Assembly (NCBI GenBank): GCA_020350885.1
Contig: CP070727.1
Coordinates: forward strand, 977,960 to 1,041,959
DNA length: 64,000 nucleotides
Direction of reading: 5' to 3'
From: a bacterium
GTDB lineage: Bacteria > Krumholzibacteriota > Krumholzibacteriia > Krumholzibacteriales > Krumholzibacteriaceae
This document shows positions 18,370-26,600 of the stretch, piece after piece. Position 1 is the first letter of the stretch. Each line of letters opens with the position of its first letter. The notes beneath the pieces were generated by a model. It saw nothing but the letters and a program-made list of their open reading frames with translations, was not told the DNA's origin and did no database searches. The position numbers and the translations under genes are program-made.

Positions 18370-18813
18370 TCACTTCACGATGATCAGCGAGTTTGTAAAA
18401 CCACCCTCCTGATCGGTATCCGGGTTGTTCGGATCGAGCTCCCAGCGGACGCCGTGATCGATCACGAACTTGTACTGGTACCTCCCGGGACGAAGCGGCT
18501 TTACAATCGTCCATATACCATCCCCGTCGTTGTCGCTCATCGGGTCGATCGTCGGATCGAACCGCCCCGTTCCCTCGGTTCCGCACCAGGTATTGAAGTT
18601 GCCGGCGAGGTTGACGTAACGCGCCGATGGAGCTTCATACTGGAACAGGATGCCGCCCTCGATCGGGTGCGGTTTGGGCAGGCGGTTTCTGATGACGCGC
18701 AGAAGCAGGCACCCTTCGAGAGGGAGCATCAGTGAGAGCAGTACCGAGACGACAAGAATCCCCCGGACGGTCTTCCGCGTGTGTCTTGTCATCATTGATC
18801 GAGTCCGATTCAT
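18370..18813 (-). CDS. Small CBM48 lipoprotein
   Basis: The 147-residue product has a signal peptide ending in the lipobox LPLEGC (Cys35) and a single CBM48 glycogen-binding module (about residues 50-146): YVNLAGNFNTW ... GRYQYKFVIDHGVRWELDP. The glycan-contact Trp, Lys and Trp are all present. There is no enzyme domain, so it is probably an envelope-tethered glucan-binding protein. It is the last gene of the leftward operon 28924-18370 and converges with the GH13 lipoprotein. A GTG at 18819 and an ATG at 18792 are alternative starts. Confidence 0.82.
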   Translation of the reverse strand: MNRTRSMMTRHTRKTVRGILVVSVLLSLMLPLEGCLLLRVIRNRLPKPHPIEGGILFQYEAPSARYVNLAGNFNTWCGTEGTGRFDPTIDPMSDNDGDGIWTIVKPLRPGRYQYKFVIDHGVRWELDPNNPDTDQEGGFTNSLIIVK

Positions 18814-18837
18814 CGGCACACAGCTCCGATCTTCGTA

Positions 18838-21069
18838 TCAAAATTTAAATATAGCCCGCAGTGTGACGACTGCCTTGTCCGCAAGCGCCTCTTCCGAGCG
18901 GAACATAGCCTCGCTGCTCAGCAGATACGACTCCAGGTTCGGTGTACCGACCAGGTACCGTGTTCTCGCCCAGTCACCGTACTGGACATGCTCCGTCGCT
19001 CCCTCTCGGAGATATTCCTGCCTGAAGTTGTACCGGCCTGTGTGGCGTCCCTCGTAGTCGATACCGAAGTCGAGCGGGTCGAGGCCGAATGCGAGAACGA
19101 GATCGACCTTCTTCGTCGGTGTGTACTCGATGCCGACGAAGGGGGCCGTAAAGAGCCTTGCTCTGTCGAGCACCGCATCGTCCAGGTAGATGTTCCTGAT
19201 ATCGAAGATGGCCGAAAGCCGATCGGTCAACCTGAACGATCCCCGGAGTATCGCCTCGAACGATGTGAGGTCGACCCTCCCGAAATCCGCTCCGTTGTCT
19301 CCCCCGACCTGCCCCGCATAGGACGTTCTACCCTCGTAACGCCGGTACTGGGATTCCAGCTCCAGGTCGACGGCCTTCAGGGGCTTCCACCTCAGGCCCG
19401 GCGATATCGAGAGGATGTACAGCCAGAGCGGCCAGTTGGGGATATCCATCTCGGTGAGAAAACGTTCGCACCGGAGATTCGCTCCAAAATATGTTTCGTT
19501 CCAGGAGCATGTGAGTTCGCTATGGCTCACCGTATGGCCCTGCGGTGCTAAGGACCAAGATATTCCAAACAGCTTGTTGGCCTCGCTCTCCGGACGGAAG
19601 AGGTAGTTCCAGGTAACAACTTCCCCCTCGGTAGGATGAATGACCTCCATCCTGGAGTGCTTGGCATGTATCTCGAGGCCTTCGATCGCATAGAGGCGCA
19701 CCGAGCCGTGGGCGATCCACAGGTCGCGCTCGAGTATCGGCACGTCGATCGGTCCGTTGCCTCCTTCGAACCCCGAGTTGTTTCCCGTCACGAATCCCTG
19801 GTCGATCGCGCCTCGGAGGTATTCGAACTGCGGGATCAGGCGGTCTTCGAGGAGGTGCAGGGTGAAGTCTGGTCCGAAGAGGTAATACCTATCCTGGAAC
19901 TCGAACCAATCGCTGTTGTCCTGTTTGCTGTTGAGATATTCGTTCAGCTGTGGAATGCTGGTTTCGGCCGGAAGTGTGCCTGCGCCCGATATGTTGGACC
20001 AGTACAGGTTTCGCTCCATGAAGAAGTTGCCACCGACCGTAAGCTTCATAGGCTCTATGGGCAGTACCTCCCAGAGGTTTGCAAAGAGGCGGGCGTGTAT
20101 GAGGTCCGTGCCGATGTTATCGAAAAGATCGGGATCGTTGTAGAAATCGTGGTCGTGCATGTTGGCGATAAAGCCGTGCAGCCCGAACCACCCCTGATCG
20201 CTGGTCACGACTGCCCCCGCCGTGCCCTTGCCGAGTTTCAGGTGGTCGTCGCCGATCGTTCCCGGAAGATCGATGTCGCCGAAGAGTGCCAGTGGATCGG
20301 TCGAGCTCAAGGCCTCCCTGTTGTAGTATCCCGTAAGCGTGAACTGTGCCGGATTGATCTCGATGTGCGCTTCATCCATGAAAGCGGATATGTTGTTTGG
20401 TTGCAATAGGTTACGCTCGCTGTCGATCCTGAGACGTGTGTAGCCGTGAACCATGTCGCTGATCGTGATCCTGAAGTTGAAATCGACGTTCTGCACCGGT
20501 CGCTGCACCCGCCACCGTTCATCGTCCTCGATCCCCTTCTCGGTCTTCGTCCGTGAGAGGTATCGACCGCCGATATTGACCCGGGCACTGAGCGGGGTGT
20601 TTGAGATCGGGCGCGCCTCGGCCTTCGAAACCAATTCACCCTTGCTGTCGATCTCGACGACCGAATTCATCCCGCCGTAGGGATCCGATTTCGTGTTTGG
20701 ATTGTCGATATCGGTGATCCACGCGCCGTCGACGACGAACTTGTACTCGTGCTCACCGGATCCGAGTTCGAGAACAACCGTCCAGTATCCCTCCTCGTCC
20801 CTGCTCAGGGGTGTGGCGGTGGTGCTCCATCCGTTCATGGTGCCTGCCAGATGCACCTGGCCGGCATCGGGATCGTAGTAGGTGAACTTGATACCCTCGT
20901 CGGTCTTCTCGACCGCGCCCTCGGCCATCGCACAGAGGGAGAAGAGCACGCAGAGGACTAGACTGATCGTTGGAAGGATTCCGTCATGGACGCGGGCGGT
21001 TTGGTATCGCGATCTCCCGCCGCCTCGATCCTTTGTTCCGGTTTCGGTTCTGTTCGTGTAACGCTTCAT
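18838..21069 (-). CDS. Outer-membrane beta-barrel protein with N-terminal CBM48
   Basis: The 743-residue product has a signal peptide (about residues 30-51), a CBM48 module (about 55-141; QVHLAGTMNGW ... HEYKFVVDGAW, binding residues intact) and a roughly 600-residue region of alternating amphipathic strands. It ends in Phe (TLRAIFKF), the usual beta-barrel insertion signal. There is no TonB box or plug domain, so it is not SusC-like. I infer a porin-type barrel that holds or admits glucan; transport has no direct sequence proof. AAGGGATGAG precedes the ATG. It lies 11 bases after the preceding barrel gene and 24 bases before the CBM48 lipoprotein. Confidence 0.75.
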   Translation of the reverse strand: MKRYTNRTETGTKDRGGGRSRYQTARVHDGILPTISLVLCVLFSLCAMAEGAVEKTDEGIKFTYYDPDAGQVHLAGTMNGWSTTATPLSRDEEGYWTVVLELGSGEHEYKFVVDGAWITDIDNPNTKSDPYGGMNSVVEIDSKGELVSKAEARPISNTPLSARVNIGGRYLSRTKTEKGIEDDERWRVQRPVQNVDFNFRITISDMVHGYTRLRIDSERNLLQPNNISAFMDEAHIEINPAQFTLTGYYNREALSSTDPLALFGDIDLPGTIGDDHLKLGKGTAGAVVTSDQGWFGLHGFIANMHDHDFYNDPDLFDNIGTDLIHARLFANLWEVLPIEPMKLTVGGNFFMERNLYWSNISGAGTLPAETSIPQLNEYLNSKQDNSDWFEFQDRYYLFGPDFTLHLLEDRLIPQFEYLRGAIDQGFVTGNNSGFEGGNGPIDVPILERDLWIAHGSVRLYAIEGLEIHAKHSRMEVIHPTEGEVVTWNYLFRPESEANKLFGISWSLAPQGHTVSHSELTCSWNETYFGANLRCERFLTEMDIPNWPLWLYILSISPGLRWKPLKAVDLELESQYRRYEGRTSYAGQVGGDNGADFGRVDLTSFEAILRGSFRLTDRLSAIFDIRNIYLDDAVLDRARLFTAPFVGIEYTPTKKVDLVLAFGLDPLDFGIDYEGRHTGRYNFRQEYLREGATEHVQYGDWARTRYLVGTPNLESYLLSSEAMFRSEEALADKAVVTLRAIFKF

Positions 21070-21080
21070 GTCTCATCCCT

Positions 21081-22679
21081 TTAGAAGTACAGTTTCAGAA
21101 ACATCTTGATCCGGTGATCGATGCGATCACTCGAGCCCTCATTCACGAAGTGATCGGTATGAACCAGATGCTCGCTTTTCCACGGATCGCCGTATTCGAC
21201 GAAGAACTCGGCTCCCCATCCAATGTCATAGCGGACCTGGGCAAAGACGGTCGCACGCGCCTCCGTCTCCTCGTTGACATTGAGGATGCGGAAGTATCCC
21301 TTGAGCTTTCCGGTGGCGTTGAACTCTACATCGAAGCCGTAGGCGAAGACCTCGCGGAAGGTGTTGAAGTCACGGATACGGCTCTGAATCCGGACCTTTG
21401 CCAGTTTGTTCTCCACCGAGAGCTCGGCAACGATGTTGGGATAGGTGAAGAAGTCGAAGACCTCGCCGGATCCATCGAATCCGTGCCAGCGGTTATAGGC
21501 GATCTTTCCCCGGAAGCCCTTGATGAATTCGACGTAGAGCTCGGTATAGAGGTTGTAGGTGGGACGGAGAAGACCGCCCTCCTCATCGACGATGCGTTTC
21601 TTGTAAAAGTCGTATGCCACAATGGCCGTGATCGCCTTCTTCGGCACGAGGTAGATCCCCTCGATGTGGTACTGGCGGCGGTTGAACTCGCGGTCCTCGT
21701 CGAAGCGCCGCGACAGGTAATCACGGAAATTTTCTCCAAAATCGTTGTACCATGCATGAATAATCAAATTCTGGAGGCGCACGTTTCTGATCTCCGCGGC
21801 GAAGACGTATCGGTTCTTGTTGGTGCGCACATCACTCGTCTCTACCTGGAACGGATCGCGGCTCATCGCATACTCTGTTATGAAGCTTGCATTCTCCAGG
21901 TTCAACGGACCGAGGGACAGCCCACCCTCGACGATGTTTCTCGGATAGATGGAGACGTCGAATGCGAGAACCTCGTTAAAGCTGCTGCTGAGGTACTGTT
22001 TCGTAACGTTTGTGTTCGTCCAGTCCTTGCGCAGGAATGTCGATCCCACCTCGAGCCGGTCGCCGAACGATTTCTTCCGCAGACGGAAGATGAGGTTGTC
22101 TGTGCCGTCGGCCACGGCCAGATCCGGGTCGTCGGTCCAGTTGAATGTGCCCCCGTCGTCGAAGTAGATAAGGGTGCCGCCGAGCCCCCTGAGCCTCCAG
22201 AGATCGACGTTCCAGAAATCCGCCCTGATACCGCTCGATTGCGGGCCCCAGTTGTCGTTCTTGAGCTTATCCTGCTCTACGAGGCGCAGGAGTGGTTCGT
22301 CGTGTATCCAGAACCTGTTCTGGCGGGCGAAGATGAATGTTTCCCACTTTTCACCGCGGAACTTGAGGTGGCCTTCGGCCGCGAGGTACGGTGGGCTCTT
22401 ATACTCGATGTCCGGTGTGAGGGATTCGTCCCGGTTCGATTGCGCCCGGAGCTTGAAGAATCCTTCCAGGTTCGTGTAGGGCCAGGTGAGGTACTTGAGC
22501 TCGAGATAGTGCCGCGGCTGTCCCTCACCGCTGCCCGGGCCGAACTGCCAGCGTTGCTCCATGCGCTGGAAGGAGGCTTCGACCTCGTAGAATCCCTCGA
22601 GCTTGTTGACGGCGTACGCCCCGCTGGAGGCGAGGACCACGCACACGAAGAAAGCGAATGCCGTGATGTTCCGTTTCAT
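21081..22679 (-). CDS. Predicted outer-membrane beta-barrel protein
   Basis: The 532-residue product has a clear signal peptide (MKRNITAFAFFVCVVLASS, about residues 1-24). The rest is a run of amphipathic strands rich in Tyr, Phe, Arg and Asp, ending KMFLKLYF with a terminal Phe. No named family is recognised. The charged, aromatic-rich strands resemble porins for sugars. An in-frame extension to 22835 overlaps the upstream gene; ATG 22679 gives the signal peptide and an ATGA overlap with it, so translation is coupled. It sits between a PorV-like barrel and a CBM48 barrel, which suggests a role in glucan passage (inference). Confidence 0.68.
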   Translation of the reverse strand: MKRNITAFAFFVCVVLASSGAYAVNKLEGFYEVEASFQRMEQRWQFGPGSGEGQPRHYLELKYLTWPYTNLEGFFKLRAQSNRDESLTPDIEYKSPPYLAAEGHLKFRGEKWETFIFARQNRFWIHDEPLLRLVEQDKLKNDNWGPQSSGIRADFWNVDLWRLRGLGGTLIYFDDGGTFNWTDDPDLAVADGTDNLIFRLRKKSFGDRLEVGSTFLRKDWTNTNVTKQYLSSSFNEVLAFDVSIYPRNIVEGGLSLGPLNLENASFITEYAMSRDPFQVETSDVRTNKNRYVFAAEIRNVRLQNLIIHAWYNDFGENFRDYLSRRFDEDREFNRRQYHIEGIYLVPKKAITAIVAYDFYKKRIVDEEGGLLRPTYNLYTELYVEFIKGFRGKIAYNRWHGFDGSGEVFDFFTYPNIVAELSVENKLAKVRIQSRIRDFNTFREVFAYGFDVEFNATGKLKGYFRILNVNEETEARATVFAQVRYDIGWGAEFFVEYGDPWKSEHLVHTDHFVNEGSSDRIDHRIKMFLKLYF

Positions 22680-23608
22680 AATCGAATCGTAGCTGCGAAC
22701 TGATAAGTATTTCCGAGCTCGTAGTGTGTTTCCAGCATCACATCGATCTGCCATCTGTTGTGTTTGAGACCGAAGCCCCCCGTCATGTTCTCCTGTTCGA
22801 ATCCACCGCGAAGGGCGACCGCCTCGAAGAACCATATCTCGCTTCCGATCCGCCCGACGGTATTGTCCAAGTCACCGTACCTGGATTTAATATCGTAGCT
22901 TACGAGAAGCAAGTCCCTGAACTTGTAGCTGACCCCGATGGCGATGTCACGATAGACGGGATCGGGATGAACGGTCGTCTTCAACAACTTGAGTTTCGGT
23001 TCGTTGATGTTGTAGACGACGGCGCCGATCGTCCATCGGTGTTTCGATCGGTAATGGATCCCGAGATCGAAGCTCGGCTTGACATCACGTCCTTCGTAGG
23101 CCGGATCGTTGTACTTCTCGTAGCCCGGAGCGGAGAGGGAGAAGATCTTTACGCTACCCCCGATAGAGAGCCCCTTGATGAAGGGCGCCTTCCGTGCGAT
23201 GGCGAAGTTGATCGTATCCTCGTGGTATATATCCTCGAGATCGAGCCGAACCCAGCTGACACCGAAGGCGGCGACGCCATGCCAGTGGTACGCTCCGCTG
23301 ATGTAATCGTTGGAGAGGTTGTCGACCGCATAGAGGAGTGTTCTGCACCCGGTGACCTCGAACCGTTCGATATGTGTTATACCCGCCGGGTTCCAGTAGA
23401 CCGCATTCACATCATCCGCCACTCCCACGAATGCCGAGCCCATGGCCCTGGGACGCGGTCCCATACGGGCATGACGGAAGTCGGCCCATCCCTGGTTGGA
23501 GGGGAGGATGACGGCGAGAAGAGATACGATGCCGATGACAGAACGGCGCAAACCCCGGCTAGCTCCTTCTGCTGATAACACGTTATTGCAATAGGTTACG
23601 CCAATCAT
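22676..23608 (-). CDS. PorV/PorQ-like outer-membrane protein (FadL superfamily)
   Basis: The 310-residue product has a signal peptide and then ARMGPRPRAMGSAFVGVADDVNAVYWNPAGI, split here as RPRAMGSAFVGVADD and NAVYWNPAGI, which is the N-terminal hallmark of PorV/PorQ and FadL-type barrels. The remainder is beta-strand rich and ends AATIRL. PorV proteins shuttle substrates of the type IX system, which would fit the T9SS-like tails on neighbouring surface proteins. ATG 23608 lacks a ribosome site; a TTG at 23548 with AAGGAG upstream also gives a good signal peptide. It overlaps the next barrel gene by four bases. Confidence 0.72.
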   Translation of the reverse strand: MIGVTYCNNVLSAEGASRGLRRSVIGIVSLLAVILPSNQGWADFRHARMGPRPRAMGSAFVGVADDVNAVYWNPAGITHIERFEVTGCRTLLYAVDNLSNDYISGAYHWHGVAAFGVSWVRLDLEDIYHEDTINFAIARKAPFIKGLSIGGSVKIFSLSAPGYEKYNDPAYEGRDVKPSFDLGIHYRSKHRWTIGAVVYNINEPKLKLLKTTVHPDPVYRDIAIGVSYKFRDLLLVSYDIKSRYGDLDNTVGRIGSEIWFFEAVALRGGFEQENMTGGFGLKHNRWQIDVMLETHYELGNTYQFAATIRL

Positions 23609-23638
23609 ATCAAGCGTTTTCTTAAGTTTGGCCCTTCC

Positions 23639-26600
23639 TTATTTAATGACGGCCACCGCTGCGTTCTGCCGTATCGTTCGCCGTCCTGCCGCCTGTGCGA
23701 AATTCACCGTGAAGCGGGCGATGTAGATGCCATATGGAACGACCCTGCCGGCACCGTCCCTGCCATCCCAGATGATACCGGTGATCCGTCTCGGCTTCTT
23801 GTCCAGAACATCCTCGGCGGTGAAGGATACCCTCTCTTCGAGGATCTGGACGCGTGTGCCCTCTATGTCGAAGATCTCGATCGTAACCACCGCCTCCTCC
23901 GCCAGGTAGAAGCTGATATTCGTCTCCTCGTAGAGGCCGTCACCGTTCGGCGAAAACGGGTTCGGCGAGAAGGCTATTCCCGAGAAGACCTCGTTTGGAT
24001 CGTAATTGAAGCTGGGGTTGTAGAATACGCCGTATGTACCGAGCCTGAGGATCTCAATGGTGATCAGGTTACCGAAGGGGTTCACGTTCCCACCGAGGTA
24101 GATCCATGTATTCGTCGTGTGGTTGTACTCGTAGGCGGCGAGCAGGTTCTCATCGAGGCCTTCAATCGAGTATTCCGGATAGTGGAGCGATATACGGGTC
24201 AGCCCCTCTAGTCGCTCGAGCGGGATCGGATCCATCCCCCCGCCCGGCGTGGCGAAAAGCTCGAGTGTTCTGATGACGTTGATCGAGGTTGCTCCCCCCT
24301 GGGGAAGGTTGAATTCCGAGAGATCCCGGGGACTGAGTCGGAAGGTGAACGGTATGCCGTCGAGATACTCGGGGACCACCTCGTGCGGTATGGAGATGAA
24401 TGTGCCCTCGGGCGCTCTCGCCTCGAAGTCCCGGCCGAGATCGATTCCCGTGATCTCGTACGTTGCGATCGGCTTCAGGATCTCCATCGTATAGAGGGGT
24501 GTAACGGCGATATTTCCGGATGGGTCCCGGGCCTCGATGATGAATTCGATATTTCTCGTGCTGTCGAGGTCGGCCACCGGTACGGTGGCAGTGATCTCGT
24601 CCACCGGCAGGTCGACGCTCCAGATCTCGCCGCCTGCGTACCCCATCTCGATCTCCCCCATCCACACACCGCCAAGATTCGTGTCTGCCTGCCACATGAA
24701 CGTGGCCCGGGAGACCTCGTCGTCGTCGCTGATGACGGCGGTGTAGTAGAGGGGTGCATTGATAAGGGCGATGTAGGGGACCGTCTCCTCGATGATCTCG
24801 CTGATACTGATCACGGGGGGCCCCTGATCCTCGAAGGCGGTCGCTTCGAGAACCACCGCCGTCTCTCCCCTCTCGGACCGTTTGACGGCCTCACGGCTCT
24901 TGTAGTTCAGCAGATCGCTCTGGCTCCGGCCCGCCTTCTTGCCGAGCCCCGGGGAGGTGACCATATCGATGATGTTCGGGTCGCGATCACTGTCGAGACC
25001 GCCGCAGAACCTCCATTCGCAGTCGGAGGCGTCGTTCACCCACCGGGTATCCCCGAAGTTGTTGTCGTCGCTGTGACCATCGTGGCTCGTCATGAGCACC
25101 GTGATATCCCACTTGAGGATATCCTGCTCGGTCGGATTTCCGAGGGCATCCTTGGAGACGATGGCGGTTATCGTGTTCTGGTTGTAATCGGAGAGGAGCA
25201 CGATGTCATTGTCGCCCTTTCTCGCGGTCGACGACCATGCCGCCGGAGTATTCTGGTTGTTCGATGTAATAACCCCCTTGTACCAGCCATCCATGACGAT
25301 GGCGTAATCCCATGCATCCCACTTTGCGAAGTCGTTCTGCCGGTTCGGCAGCCCCTCGGTGGCACCTCCCTTGAGGGCGTCGATATAGATGTCGATCTTC
25401 TGTATGTTGATGTCCGCATAGGTGGGGTTCCAGTCGGCGGTTCCCTCGTCGGCTGGATTCGGAAAGTTTCCCATCCGGACCATGAAGGCGTAGCTGGGGA
25501 TGACCTCGCCGCCGAAGATGTTGGTCGTCTCGAAGATGACGACCTCTTCCAGATCGAAGGCACCGAGCACGAAGACAACGTTCGAGGGATAATTATAGTA
25601 GAGGCCGGTCCTGCCGAAAAGGTTCGGCCCGTGATCGTCGCCGGTCTCGTCGGTGATCCTTCGTATCGGCTCGAAGGCCCCCTCGACATCGATAATGACC
25701 GTGGTCACGTTTCCATTGATGTTGAGAGAATCCCTGGCCGTGATCTGGAGCTCGTACGAGCCCGTCGAGATGTCGGGTGCGACGAGGTGCTGGTGGCTGT
25801 AGGTTCCGTCACCGGGAGTTACATCGCCGTTCGTGCCGTCGTCCTTCATACGCTGGAAACGGGGTCCGCCGAGTGGGGAGAGGTCGATGTAGACATTGCC
25901 GATGCCGTCATCCGCATCGGTCAACGTCGCCGTGAATCTCACCATACCGCCCGCCTGCACCTCTGTGGGTTCCACCCTGCGGGATGAGATCACCGGTGCG
26001 CCCGGAAGGATGAGAGGGGGGGAGTAGTAGTGAAGAACGAGATCCGGCTGTTCGAATCCCCAGTCCGCCGGTTCCTCCTCGAGATCGAGTGTCGAATCGT
26101 GGGGGGACGAATCGAAGGGTCCGTGCTTGTATGGAATGTCATTGATATATACCTCGTACATAATGTAGACCTGTGCTCGGAGGGAGATCGGTGTCCTCCC
26201 CCGGAACACCCGGTAGGGGATCGTGTACTCTACGTACCCGGGCCCCTTCTCCACCCACGATTCCCTGACGTTAATCGTCTCGACGTAATTGCCGAGATCG
26301 CTGGTCGAGATGTAGGTCTTCGAGCCGTCATCCCACCAGTTCCATTCGTCGTTCGCCCATTTTCTGAAGTCTGCGTATTCGTCGGATGTATACTTGTACG
26401 TGAATGTGTACTCCGGTCTCAGGGAATGACCGTAACGGATCGGAAACTCGAACGGGTCACTCGGAGCTCCGGCGGCATCGCCTCCCGTCTCCAGGATCGT
26501 TGCGATGTGCACATTCCCGACCGACCAGGTACTCGAGAAGTCGATGGTCACCTTGAATCCCTCGAGGCTCGTCTGTACAGAGACATCGGTCAGATCCATC

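Noticed and set aside
20970-22703. 577-codon plus-strand open frame opposite the barrel genes
   Set aside because: It spans two genes and their gap, and its product is an Val/Glu/Asp-rich shadow. The minus-strand genes have signal peptides, ribosome sites and barrel features.
20401-23601. 16-base exact repeat TTGCAATAGGTTACGC at 20401 and 23586
   Set aside because: One such pair is about what chance gives in a window this size; one copy is inside a coding region and no mobile element is nearby.
24383-25987. 534-codon plus-strand open frame opposite the giant surface protein
   Set aside because: Shadow of the real frame, which carries Ig and glucodextranase-C-like domains; no ribosome site or motif supports it.
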